DNA of 64,000 bases from Epiperipatus broadwayi (GCA_028023455.1 JAQFVV010006312.1:1922001-1986000), one strand, 5' to 3'; counted from the stretch's first letter, positions 12,281 to 24,188 are shown. Translations and numbers: made by a program. The notes: a model not told the origin generated them from the letters alone.

Positions 12281-12631
12281 AAAATGAAAGAGACAGTGAA
12301 TATTGACTCTGACGTTTATGTAAACAAATACGCTTGTTTGGAGGTCTTGGTAAAGCTCCATCTATTGATCATTAATACAAGCGATAGCAGGTTTTTATGT
12401 ATATAAAACTTGTTTTGTTTTTCATAAATGTACCTTTAAAGTTTTCTTGCAATGATATAGATTGCAGAAGCTTTGATTATGTGGAGAAACTGAACTGATA
12501 TCAGACCCACATAGCTATCTAGTTTGATAGGCTGAGTTTGAAGACATTTAGGTGTCTAAAAAATTCATGCTTGCAAACTGATAGAAATGTTTTGCATAAA
12601 CGCTTGGAGTTAATATTTAGGTCTAGTTTCT

Positions 12632-12694
12632 AACTCCTATCCCTTCACTGATGAGAGCAAATCAGCTTGAAATCAGCTGATCTGAGGGTGGAGC
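12632..12694 (+). ncRNA. Type I hammerhead ribozyme, copy 4
   Basis: Identical in core and stems to copy 3 and spaced by exactly 414 bp; predicted cleavage between 12682 and 12683. Confidence 0.83.
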
Positions 12695-13045
12695 AAAATG
12701 AAAGAGACAGTGAATATTGACTCTGACGTTTATGTAAACAAATACGCTTGTTTGGAGGTCTTGGTAAAGCTCCATCTATTGATCATTAATACAAGCGATA
12801 GCAGGTTTTTACGTATATAAAACTTGTTTTGTTTTTCATAAATGTACCTTTAAAGTTTTCTTGCAATGATATAGATTGCAGAAGCTTTGATTATGTGGAG
12901 AAACTGAACTGATATCAGACCCACATAGCTATCTAGTTTGATAGGCTGAGTTTGAAGACATTTAGGTGTCTAAAAAATTCATGCTTGCAAACTGATAGAA
13001 ACATTTTGCATAAACGCTTGGAGTTAATATTTAGGTCTAGTTTCT

Positions 13046-13108
13046 AACTCCTATCCCTTCACTGATGAGAGCAAATCAGCTTGAAATCAGCTGATCTGAG
13101 GGTGGAGC
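13046..13108 (+). ncRNA. Type I hammerhead ribozyme, copy 5
   Basis: Same sequence and spacing (414 bp) as the preceding copies; predicted cleavage between 13096 and 13097. Confidence 0.83.
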
Positions 13109-13459
13109 AAAATGAAAGAGACAGTGAATATTGACTCTGACGTTTATGTAAACAAATATGCTTGTTTGGAGGTCTTGGTAAAGCTCCATCTATTGATCAT
13201 TAATTCAAGCAATAGCAGGTTTTTACGTATATAAGACTTGTTTTGTTTTTCATAAATGTACCTTTAAAGTTTTCTTGCAATGATATAGACTGCAGAAGCT
13301 TTGATTATGTGGAGAAACTGAACTGATATCAGACCCACATAGCTATCTAGTTTGATAGGCTGAGTTTGAAGACATTTAGGTGTCTAAAAAATTCATGCTT
13401 GCAAACTGATAGAAACGTTTTGCATAAACGCTTGGAGTTAATATTTAGGTCTAGTTTCT

Positions 13460-13522
13460 AACTCCTATCCCTTCACTGATGAGAGCAAATCAGCTTGAAA
13501 TCAGCTGATCTGAGGGTGGAGC
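13460..13522 (+). ncRNA. Type I hammerhead ribozyme, copy 6
   Basis: Last plus-strand copy, core and stems intact; predicted cleavage between 13510 and 13511. The array stops about 95 bp further on at a short TA tract. Confidence 0.83.
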
Positions 13523-13616
13523 AAAATGAAAGAGACAGTGAATATTGACTCTGACATTTATGTAAACAAATACGCTTGTTTGGAGGTCTTGGTAAAGCTC
13601 CATCTATTGATCATAT

Positions 13617-14635
13617 ATATATAATTTCTCAAGTGCTATGAATATGAGAGCATGCCTCTTGAAAGCACTCAGCAGAGAAATTTAGTAATAAAATGTAAAT
13701 AGTAGCTTTGCAGGTTAGATGTTAATAGCACCAATATTGTTTTACTTATATAATTTTTGACACCCAAAGTTTTTGAAGCATGTTCGTATTACAAGTGCTT
13801 TGATATATATCTATATATATTCGAGATTAATACTTTTGCCACTATACAATAAATATTTTCAAATACTTTTTAATTCCAGTATAAGACAATAATTAATTAG
13901 AGAAGAGCACCTGTTTATTGTTGTATTTCATTTATTAATACAGAGATTTACATTTGTTTGAATCATTGTTGACAATTTTCAATTTGAGAAAACTCTCAGG
14001 CTAGTCACTTATTGAAATAAATTAATTTAAAACATAATTAGAAATATTGCACCATTGATTTAAATGTCTATTTTTTCTAACCAAAGTATTTTAGACCAGT
14101 TATCAGGAACTAGTGGCTTTGCAGCCACATTCAGCTCTTTAGTGGAAAAAGTGCAGCTCTCTTATTTTGGATAAAAAAAAAATTATATACATTTTATTAA
14201 AAATGTAATATATTATAAAATAAAATTTTATTTATGTATACTAATATATAATTTGTAATTAATTATATTAATTTGATTATAATGTAGTTAATGTAATTAA
14301 TACAGAAATGTATATGTTATTGTGACAAGTGTGAGTGATATAAATTTAAAATAGTGTATAATTCATTATGTTGGACACTAAAATGTGCATAGTAGAATTG
14401 TCATTATAACCTGTGCTTTAGAATTGACACTTAATTATTTTTATTCTATTTGATTTATATATGTGTCTTAACTCAGTGTTAAATTATAAACAATTTAATC
14501 TTTATTACATTAAAAATCCTCTTAAAATAATGAGCTCAAGAAAAATAAAATTAGCTTAGGAAAATAGAAGTTTCAATAAAATGGGAATAAAAAAATTTGT
14601 AGTTTAAAAGTGGATTATCTCCGTGTTTAATTTGC
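13617..14635. other. Intronic AT-rich DNA, nothing recognised
   Basis: Sequence between the ribozyme array and the hAT relic. No coding or repeat signal is clear. Confidence 0.5.
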
Positions 14636-14639
14636 CATT

Positions 14640-15760
14640 CGCAACTCTATAATAACAAATCTAGTAATATTAAATGACATTTTTTTGGAAAATATTTAGA
14701 TTTTAGTAAAAAGTATCCTGATGGTGATAGTAAGAGAAGAGTTATTGAAGAAATATAAAATAAAACATTACTCCAACAAACAAGTTTGGTAATTTGGACA
14801 AAATCTTCAAATATTGCTGAAGCAAGTTTTATATTATTATCAGAAATAGCAGGGGTGGGATAAATCATTTATTGATGGTAAATTTGTAAAAAATTGCAAA
14901 TACAATGTCTCCAAAACGTTGTTTAAAGATATGAAAAATAAAGATGAGATATATAAAAAAATTAGGATTTACTCTCCTCAGCTAGAACAATATAGGAAAG
15001 ATTATAACTTTCTGAAGAAATTTTAAATAAGCGAATTATTAGATATTAATTCTTCTGAATTTATATCCATTGCTGTTGATGAATCAAGTAATATTTCAAC
15101 ACTTGCCAATGTTGCATCCTAGTTAAATATATATCTTTCAGATTTTAAGAAGAAGTCCTTGCCATGTTGTCACTTGGAAAACATTCTGCAGGTAAAGATA
15201 TTTTAGAAAGATTATTACCAAGTTTATAAAATAAAAATAAAAATACTAACCAGTATGCATTGTAAATTATAGTGTCCCTGCTATGATTGCAAAAAACAAA
15301 TGTTGTGAAAATTAATTTCCACTTATGTTTCCCATGAAATTATTTTATTTCATTGTATTTTGCACCAAGAAGCTTTTGTTGCAAAATCATTGGGATTGTT
15401 ACCACAAGGCAAAAGTGTAATGAACATTGTTGCACCAATATTCAACTTGATCCAATTTAAAGCATTAAATCATAGACTTTTTAACACATTATTAAAAGAA
15501 ATGGGTGGTCAATACAATGGTTTATTTTTATTTACATCTTTAAGATGGTTATCAAGATGGAAAGCATTGAAACAGTTTTTTGAGTATGTAAAAGAAGTAA
15601 ATATTTTTTTGAAATGTATAAAAATTACAATGCAGAACACTTACAATTACTCAATCATCCAGAATTGATTTAAAATCTTTATTTTTTGTTTGGTATGTCT
15701 GACCATTTTAATAAACTGAATTTGAAATTGCAAAAAAATAAATAAATACAACTTTATAAT
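14640..15760 (+). pseudogene. hAT transposase relic (ZBED5/ZMYM6-like)
   Basis: In shifting frames on the + strand the pieces read, in order: SSNIAEASFILLSEIAG near 14800, FIDGKFV/KNCKYN near 14870, then FISIAVDESSNISTLANVAS near 15060-15120 (the conserved 'D' block of hAT transposases), LENILQVKIF near 15180, and an open segment 15360-15668 with HQEAFVAKSLG, FKALNHRLFNTLLKEMG and LFLFTSLRWLSRWKAL. These match the R-E-A-L...RPLNSRLF...L.TEVRWLSRGK blocks of hAT transposases related to ZBED5, ZMYM6 and FAM200. Multiple stops and frameshifts make it inactive. Terminal inverted repeats were not identified. Confidence 0.8.
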
Positions 15761-15821
15761 TATTAGAAGTTGTTACATTTGAATCAGGAGATATTTTTAG
15801 AAAATGTTATTAAAGATAAAT

Positions 15822-15955
15822 TTAAGTAATATTTACTAAGGCTGTAACCTTTTGGAATAAGCGTAAGCTTGTGGCTAAGACCTGTAGAGGTCCCTATCTT
15901 CGAATTTTTCAGATGCTTATTCCAAAAGGTTACAGCCTTAGTAAATATTACTTAA
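15822..15955. mobile_element. MITE-like element with perfect 41-bp inverted repeats
   Basis: 15822-15862 and 15915-15955 are perfect reverse complements over 41 bp (outer end TTAAGTAATATTTACTAAGG), with a 52-bp centre. The centre includes GACCTGTAGAGGTC, a small hairpin of its own. Perfect arms suggest a recent insertion or gene conversion. Family and target duplication are not determined; it sits just beyond the hAT relic. Confidence 0.8.
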
Positions 15956-17040
15956 TATAATAATGTGCATTTATAATTAAAGATAAATTTATATTTTTTG
16001 AAAATTTAAGAAATTTATGAGGTTTCCAAATAAAAAAAAAATTGATTGTAAAATATTTGTAGAAATAGTAACCTTCATTTTAGATTTCTCTACAACAAGA
16101 TTTCAATATTTAAAAAAAAAACAACAGGAAATGAATGAAATTTATATTATATCCAATAAGATGTAACTCAAAATTAATAGATGTTAAAGCTTTTCCTGTA
16201 ATAAGTATTGTTGAACTATAAATGGAGTTTCTGGAAATTTAAAATAAAAATATTTGTGTTTAAAAACATTAGGAAATGGTAATACAAGTAGAAGAAATTC
16301 AGACATTACAGAACATCATTTTTAAATGCTGGATTTCTTCTACAATTAATTATTCAAATACTAGGGTTTAGGTTTTTGAGATTTTGACTCTTTTTGGTTC
16401 AACATATGATTGCAAACAATTGTTTTCTTTAATGAATTATGTTAAAAGTAAACACAGGAGCAGGCTGATTGATTCAAGTTTGAAAGCTTTATTGTTATTA
16501 AAATGCATGAAAATATACTCCAAACTTGATCAGATTGTTTGGTAACATAATTGTTCAAAAATCACATTAGTAAATTTAAATATTAACATTGTATTTTATA
16601 TTTATATAAATGATTTTTATTAATAAATTTTATAATGCAAATTTATTGTATTTACTAAAAATTTAGAAAAATAAAGTTCTTATTAAAAGTAAAATTTATA
16701 GAAAATTTTTTTGTTTCATCCACCAACATATTATATGCAAATTTAAGAGTTGTTTGAATCTTGTATATGTATAATTAACATTATTAAATTTACAAATAAT
16801 GATTGAAATTGATTTCAAGTTGTGACTCCATGAATTGTAATTTTTCTATATTTTTTTTGCCAAAATGGCTTTCTATGTCAAAAATATTTTCAACCCCTGA
16901 TTACACAAATCTCTACAATAAATGAAATACAATAAGAGATGATTGCCTTTTTTTTATTAATTATTGTCGTATGCCAAATTAGAGACTATTTTAAAATATT
17001 TATTATATAGTGACAAGAGCCTTATTTTTGAATATTATAT
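15956..17040. other. Intronic AT-rich DNA, nothing recognised
   Basis: No coding exon; possibly more of the decayed hAT element at its left side, but no block could be aligned by eye. Confidence 0.45.
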
Positions 17041-17050
17041 ATATATATAT

Positions 17051-17225
17051 TGTACTGGTCAAAACCTGTTTATCCATCTAACATGAGCTGGAACTCACAA
17101 AATGTACTTCAAACCTAGTCCAGCCCAAGATTTAGGTCAGGGACCAGCCTGGATTCAAACCCACTCTCTAAGCCCCAGATCAAACACCTAATGAATAACA
17201 TAATAGTGATGGCACATGAGAATTA
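17051..17225 (-). repeat. tRNA-derived SINE-like repeat
   Basis: On the minus strand GGGTTTGAATCC (complement of 17151-17162) is an almost perfect pol III B box (GGTTCRAATCC type). It is followed by about 100 bp ending in CCAGTACAATATATATATA. A convincing A box upstream is missing. The TA-rich end after GTACA also occurs at 57520 and 9717. Confidence 0.5.
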
Positions 17226-18237
17226 ATTTTAATCCGGCCGACTAGCAAAGCTGAGCAAAACAATGAGACATCTATTAACTATGATTATATTAAAATATAC
17301 ATAAGCATGGCTGTAATATGTGGAAGTGGAGGAAAAGGAATTCAAACTACTCAAATAAGTTTTGACAATAATACTGACAAATTACTATACATTTATAAAT
17401 TAATTATATACATTAGTGAGTGTGTGAATGAGCAAGCGGTCTACCAAGTGATAGAGGATTACATAGGGTCATTCACGCTATTATTTCTCATATGCTCTTT
17501 ATTAGCTAAAAATATATTATAAATAAGCACACATCTTTTGTGGGACTAATATTAAGATACCAATCGAATATTAGAAAGAATTATGATAATACTGCCATTA
17601 ACGCTTTGATTTATGGTTCTGAAACATGGTGATTGACATATATATTTCTAGGAGCATTCTGAAATTCATTATACATATGGTATAAACTATTTTGATGCCA
17701 TTGAGGTCATGAAAATAAACAAAATACATTTGAAAGATTATATTTGAATCTATGACAAAATATGTAATGAAAATTATTTTAACAATAGTAAGATGAATGC
17801 TTTATTTTCCCCAAGACATATACTCTTAAATAGATATATAAATTATGACGGTGGAATTGTATATGATTGAAATAAATTTAATCAATAAAACTAGAAGTAG
17901 TTTGCATTTATATATAATTTTAAACAGAGCACAATTTCATTATTATTACAGCACTAAAACTAGGTCATAAGCAAAAGAGATAATAATAATATGAAGTTTG
18001 TGCAGTACTGACATAATAGCCAAAAATAACTAAGAGGAGATGGTCATGCTTCTGGATGAGAATGAAGTCTAAGCCCCCCTTCTTGGGTGGTGCTTAGAGA
18101 AAAGTGGATAGGCATGGTGTGGCCCAGACTTTTGCTGGTATAACTGGTGTAAGAGGCCTTTTATCTATACAAAGTGAATATGCATAGCATGTGCCAAACT
18201 TACGGGATCACTGCCAGAGGCATTTTATATGAAATAA
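17226..18237. other. Intronic DNA, nothing recognised
   Basis: No gene seen. The segment 18040-18180 is GC-richer than average and lies directly before the next SINE-like head. Confidence 0.45.
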
Positions 18238-18240
18238 ATG

Positions 18241-18317
18241 TGATTCTGGATAGCTCAACTATCTACGGAATGAGATATGAGAAGAAATCTATGGGTTCGA
18301 ACTTGTCGCAACCCCCA
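18241..18317 (+). repeat. tRNA-derived SINE head with A and B boxes
   Basis: GGATAGCTCAACTATCTACGG contains an A-box-like TAGCTCA, and GGGTTCGAACTTGTCGC (from 18293) is a clean B box, about 42 bp apart, as in tRNA promoters. The acceptor stem does not close, so this is a SINE or tRNA pseudogene rather than a working tRNA. It is followed by a short TA tail at about 18345. Confidence 0.6.
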
Positions 18318-18482
18318 GATTAGAAGACTAGAAGCACATAGTATATATATACGAAGATATGCTAAATGTCAGTAGCACACTATAAATGAATGTCTCTAAT
18401 GACATTGAATAAGATTTACTGTTTTTAAAATAAACGACCCTAGTTTGAATACCATAATTTAAACAAATACTATGCTATGCAG

Positions 18483-18484
<2 letters not shown>

Positions 18485-18532
<48 letters not shown>
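18485..18532. repeat. (TA)n(GA)n compound microsatellite
   Basis: About 13 TA units passing directly into about 10 GA units. Confidence 0.95.
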
Positions 18533-18533
<1 letters not shown>

Positions 18534-18916
18534 TTTTACTTAGTAATTAAAATAGTAAAATATTAAAATTTTCCTAATACATTAAGATTTTATTTAGTAA
18601 AAGAAACATGAAGATTTACCCCCTTCCTTTTCTGTTATTTAAAATAAATCAATCCCACCTTCATTGATTTTACAATAACTGAAATATTTAAATACAAGAT
18701 TTGAAATTTTAAGAGTATGGAAAATATAAGAAGACTAGCAGTTATAGAAAATAATTAATGGGTCACTCTTTCAAAATTGAATAAAACAAAACATTTTAAA
18801 AGATTTCAAAGTGTTAATTAGCTTAAGTTCTGGATTTACCCCAGGTAAAAAATCCAGAGTTAAACAAATATATATATATATTTTTGATATTAAAGCATAA
18901 ACAAAATGTTGACATA

Positions 18917-19045
18917 AAACAATCTGGCGAGCGTATTAATTAATAATGCGTTATGTTTTAAAAGGGAACATTAATAACTTGATTCATGAAGATTTACATA
19001 ATATGACAGAAAAGATTTTTATAAATTAAGCTCGCCAGTTTGTTT
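18917..19045. mobile_element. Short inverted-repeat (MITE-like) element
   Basis: ACAATCTGGCGAGC at 18919-18932 and GCTCGCCAGTTTGT at 19030-19043 are inverted repeats (one mismatch in 14), with about 97 bp between them. The GC-rich ends stand out from the surroundings. No target duplication could be read with certainty. Confidence 0.5.
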
Positions 19046-20149
19046 GAGATTGGCCAATTAATAATAAAGTATACATATAAAATCAAGTAATAAATAACTA
19101 TAAATAAATGACCGCACCAAAGTTAAGAAAAGTTAAGAGCATATGAGAGAGAATTAAATTTATATAAATTATTTAAAAGCAAATTACATTTTACATAAAG
19201 TTAAATCAGTTATGAAAAAAATCTTGATGAGATTAGTTAGGCTAGATTGACTATTAGGTGGTGACTTGGAAATTTACCTTTCAATTTTAAGTCCATTTTA
19301 AAATATGGCACATGCACGGTGATTGAAATGCAAATACTTTGGTGGCAGAAAACTTCTATTAGCATTCTAAAGTTTTTTTAGACCTTTCTTCATTTCAGGA
19401 CAGCAGGATATTATGGTAGTGACAGATGATGACCCACAGGGCCGATGAGTGGTGGATTTACTGCTACATCATTTTTAGTTTCACCGCAATGTTAACAATC
19501 AGTTTCACTAGAGTAGCTAATCTAATCTGTCTCAAAATTCAGCCATTTTATACTTTTTCTTTATCGGTTGTTTTTGAAGATGCAACAGTAAGATAACATC
19601 CAAAAATAAATTCAAATCTATTTCCAGATTAGAAATAGATTTGACAACATGTTTTTAACAAAAGTATCTCTAATCTTAATCCCATTTTAAGTAAAAACTT
19701 TAATTAAAAATACCCTTAAAAATAGTGTTTCCAACCCATATTTTTAGACAATCAACTGTAGCATCTTCCATATTGGATTTTATAAAAATACACAGTTTAA
19801 TAGAAAAAGTACTTTAAAAAGAAAAAGTTTAAAAAATGATTATAATAAAATATTTAAAATCAATATTGTTAGTAAGTTTTTGCTCTTATATATATTTGAA
19901 TCGCATCTATAATACTTTAATAAAAAAAAATCTAATAATTAATAATAGAATTAATAATCATAAAATTAATAATAAAATGTTATTGAAAGTTAAAATTGAT
20001 AAATTTAGGTGTGCATTTCAAATATATACATAACATATATATATATATATGACAAAAGGAGTGGATAAGATATAGGATTTAAATATAGGTTAGTAGGTAA
20101 AAACATGAAGCACAATCTTAAGCTAAGATTGACTGCTTCAATATATATA
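19046..20149. other. Intronic AT-rich DNA, nothing recognised
   Basis: No gene. A short open frame near 19836-20033 is low-complexity Asn/Ile/Lys sequence and is not coding. Confidence 0.5.
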
Positions 20150-20150
20150 T

Positions 20151-21816
20151 TGTGACAACCACATAAAGTCGTCATCACACGTATATATTTATTAATAAAA
20201 TTAGATAAATTAGCTACTAGAAAGTAATAAAGGTAAATGGATTAGCTACTAAATTTAAAAAAAAAGAAGGAAAAGAAAAAAGTTGAAATTCAAATGTCAA
20301 AATTACTTTGGATTTATGTAATAATAAGAGAAAGGGAGGGGGTGCAAAAGAAATGCGTCTCTTTCTCTCTTTTAAAAAAAACGAGTAAGTCAAATGCTTG
20401 AAAGTTATTTCTATTTATTGTGGGAGAGGGGAAGAAGATGCATAAAGAAATGCATCTTTTTCTCTCTTGTTAAAAACTATTTTGTAACAAGTTAAAATAA
20501 ATTATAAACATAAATTTGAAAATGAATTGTAAACTTTTAAGTAAAAATTAAATGTAATATGAAATATAAAAGCAATATGGCCATATAAATTAGAGGTGTT
20601 AAAGTCTGTTGGACTAATTAAATTCCTCGGACAAAAAAATGTATAACAAGGAAAAGCTTATAATTACAGCTAAATTAATTAAAACCTACATTCCAGCCAC
20701 TAATTAAACAAATAGGTTGAGAAGAATTCATCAGAAATCTAAAACATTAATTAAAAATTTACAAAAACAATGAACAAAAGAAAGATAGTAAGACCAGAGT
20801 GACAATTATTATCTGATCAGTATGAGGAGAGATTTTGAGGAAGCAACAGCTAAAAGAAAATGAAAGAAGTGCATGGCTGGTGGCGTTAAAGGGATGAGGG
20901 TTTGTATTCAATTCGTCTCACCATTGACTCACAATGTAAGATCTATGTCTGACCTGCTAGAGAGACTGCCGCTTCTGTGACTGACAACTTAAAAATCTAC
21001 CTAAAGAATCGACAAGAAGTAAAAAACTGGAATGAGAAATAACCCCACAAACTGAGAGAGAAAATCAATCCAGCCGACAGTGAAGGACATACCATCTCTA
21101 CAAAAAAAGAGATGATCTCCCACTGGACAGTAAAGATCTCTCGAAATAAATACCCATGGAAACAACTACAATGAAAACCTAGGTAAAAAGCATGCATGCA
21201 TTTTAATTTTTAATATTCGAAAATAAATAACGAAGGAACAATCTTGAGAGTTAGAACTCTACCCAATAGGACTTCAAAATAACTTTAATATTTGATCTGT
21301 TTTACTATGTTTTATTATAGCCATGTATTTATATAAATGTGTGTTTTTTTATTATTGTTATCATGTATTTTTTTTATATAAAAGTGAGTGTTATTAAACA
21401 TATTTATTTGTAAATTGTGTATACTTGCTTTATTCTCCTATCACCAAGCTATGATGAGGGGGGGGATGACTGTAATTTATTGATTAAAAGGTAAGGCTGT
21501 TTTTAAAGGTATTCGTGTGCTGCTTGTTTGTGAGAATCTCCCAATTATATAAAAATAAATAGCAAGCGCTGGACATTTGTAAATTTCTTGGAAATAGTTT
21601 TGCTTTGTTCAGCAACCAAAAGTTATTGGCCAGGAAATATAACACCAAGATAATATGTATGTATTATCTTGAGGTTCGGTCAATGGTACAGATATGAAGT
21701 AAATTTGTATCTGTATTTGCTCTCTGCTTGCATTGTAATGGCATTGGCTATTAATTAAAGTGATTGATAAATTCGTACTAAAACTAAACTAAATAAACAA
21801 TATCCATTACAGTTGG
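20151..21816 (+). repeat. LTR-like block with PBS-like sequence at its end
   Basis: This 1.67-kb block begins TGTGACAACC after a TA run and ends CCATTACA at about 21816. It is followed at once by GTTGGAGGCTAAGCCGGGAT, which resembles a tRNA primer-binding site. A TATA-like box (TATATAAAAGTGAG near 21376) and AATAAA words are present. No gag-pol frame follows, so it would be a solo or dead LTR. The reading is tentative. Confidence 0.4.
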
Positions 21817-22160
21817 AGGCTAAGCCGGGATATTTCAGTTAGCAAAATTGATTAAGAAATAAATAAATGAAAGGAAGAATCAAAGTTAAAAAAAGTATAA
21901 TAAATAAGTATAATATAAAATGAAATAATAGAAATAAGAATAATTATATAAATCAAACCACCCAAATAACCATTTCCATTACAATTGGAGGCGAAGCTGG
22001 GATATTTGGGCCACAGTTAAATTGATAATATAAAATAAATGTAAGTGAAAATAAAATGTTGTAAGATAAAAATAAATAAATAGTAAGTAGAATAAAATAA
22101 TAAAATAAAAACCAATCGATCACACAGGCCAAAAGTCATTTTCCATTACAATAAAAAACC
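21790..22160. repeat. Tandem repeat of about 160 bp, 2.2 copies
   Basis: CCATTACA(G/A)TTGGAGGC(T/G)AAGC starts copies near 21810 and 21970; a third partial start (TTCCATTACAAT) occurs near 22142. The units duplicate the putative LTR end plus primer-binding site. Confidence 0.7.
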
Positions 22161-24188
22161 TATGATCAATGCTAAGGAGACAACATTGTTGCTTGAATAG
22201 CAATATTTCTTTGTTGGATGAGCCAAATATAAAGAAAACTAATGAAGACTGCCAAAATGTAATGCTAAAATAAGTGCTGTTGACTGAATAGCTTGCATAT
22301 TTTGGTAATCATGAATGTAATAGAAAATATTATAATTGAGTAATGGCTAACTGGCCTGTAAGTGCCTCATAGAATCATAGATTTGGCAACACATATAATA
22401 AATAAATCATGAACCAAGTATATTCTCCACTTATGCACTAAGTATTTGGACACTCTAAAATATATTACATAAATGTTATACTTATGCAAGTAAAATATAT
22501 ATAATTAAAATAAATATGTTGGTTTACAAATGGCTCTATGGCAGTTTACATTTATATTTACAATGGTCTCAAAAATTTTGTAAGGCATCAATGGTCCAAA
22601 TAGTGAGTATCTTTCTTGGTAAAGAAGATACAATTCAATAAAAGATTATTTATTTGATGATAAAGTATAGTATGGATTATACAATGAATTATTTTAATTG
22701 TAAAATAAATTGTACAATAAAATAATTTTGTAATGATTGATGCAATATGCAAATCAAAGGACTTAGGTTAATTATTAATCTAAGTCATTGAGATGGATAA
22801 AATAAAGACTATAATTCAAGTTTACCAACAATAATCTAATATTCTATCACAAATTTTATAATTTATTCTCCTTTTTTATGACTGCAATTGATGAATGTGA
22901 TGTACATTTGTTATGAGGCATACAGTCATAAAATGATTAAATATAAATTCTTTAAACAAAGTAATAAAAAAGTTAATATTGTTACTTTTTTTAAAAAAAA
23001 CATTCTCATGTCATTTAAATGGTAATGAATTCCAAGTAAGTTATACTAGTGGAAATTAATAATAATATTAATAAAAACTTTAATAAATGTTTACCATTAG
23101 AATTATCATTATACTTTTTTAATCATTTTTTTCTTTTTAAAATGAAACTTATCTGACATTTTTATATCTGTTACCATAGTTTTGCATGTATATGTTTTCA
23201 GCTGATATTTCATTATTTGATGTTTCCTTTAGTATCTTTTTTTGCTAGAAAAAACACAAACACAGGGATCCTTAAGCAATTTGAATTATTAGATGATATC
23301 CAATTGTTATTCCTTTTGATATTATAATCCAATGTGAATTCAATTTTTTTAGCTTTATGGTGGTAAGCATAGCATTTGTGATATCCATTTTGTTGTAATC
23401 ATGAAGATACCAAATGAAGAGGGGAAAGCTCATGCCACCTCTCTCTAAGTTATTTTACCCACAGTACTTATTTTTTGGTATATGTTTCAAATATATTTAT
23501 AAGAGTAAGGTAAAAATAAATACAAATTTTAAAGCAAAAGAAAGTCTGTGTATTCTTGCTAAAATCATTTCTGTAGCTATGGCAATACAAAACAACCTTT
23601 TTCTGTCTTTAAATACTGGATTATAATCATATGACTCTTTTTATTGTAATTCTAATAAGGCATTGTTATCATTCAATAATAATTTAAATAAAATGTTTCA
23701 TTTTTTAAATTTAATAAATAAATGGTTTACTTATTCCAAATTTACTCAAAACAATAAATATTTTTTTATTAAATAGATGACCTTTAATTGATTTCTTTAT
23801 TCAGTTATTTATACATTACAAGAAAACTATAGATGGTAACATGTGCATATTACAATATACATATATAATGAAATGGTATACATTACATGCTTGTTATAAA
23901 TCACAAAAATGATTATGGTGATGATTAAAGTTCTAGGGGATTTATAGTAAAAGCCAGAGAATTTATTATCAGAAACACTGTTGTCTGTATTTCATATATC
24001 TTTATTTCATATTTTTAATTTATGTTATATAAAATTCAAATCCAAATATACTGTAGAAAATTCAGGACATATAAATACAAATTGATGAGAATCAAGGAGA
24101 TACAAAAATATAATTAAATTAAAATGATTCTTTTTATTTATTATTTATTTTATTATTTGCTAACAGAAACTGGTTATACTTTCTTCAA
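22161..24188. other. Intronic AT-rich DNA, nothing recognised
   Basis: I see no coding exon, RNA gene or mobile-element motif in these 2 kb. Confidence 0.5.

Larger units (their letters stand above)
11091..13616. mobile_element. Retrozyme-like foldback array of 414-bp hammerhead repeats
   Basis: About six copies of one non-coding unit. Copies 1-2 (11091 to about 11900) are in one orientation; after a short junction (about 11886-11925) about four copies follow in the opposite orientation to 13616. Landmarks recur exactly 414 bp apart (CTTGGTAAAGCTCC near 11932, 12346, 12760, 13174, 13588). Copies differ only by scattered single bases. Every unit holds one complete type I hammerhead ribozyme, so a transcript of tandem copies would self-cleave into 414-nt monomers. 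This is how animal retrozymes are built (tandem non-coding repeats of a few hundred bp with hammerheads that have a short stem III). Movement through circular RNA is known or proposed for that class and is inferred here. TA tracts border both ends. The inverted halves could pair over about 0.8 kb in intron RNA. Confidence 0.8.

Noticed and set aside
11091-13616. Interpretation as an ordinary satellite DNA
   Set aside because: Six intact ribozymes, their exact 414-bp spacing and the inverted layout are better explained by a ribozyme-bearing element, although satellites with hammerheads also exist and this alternative is not excluded.
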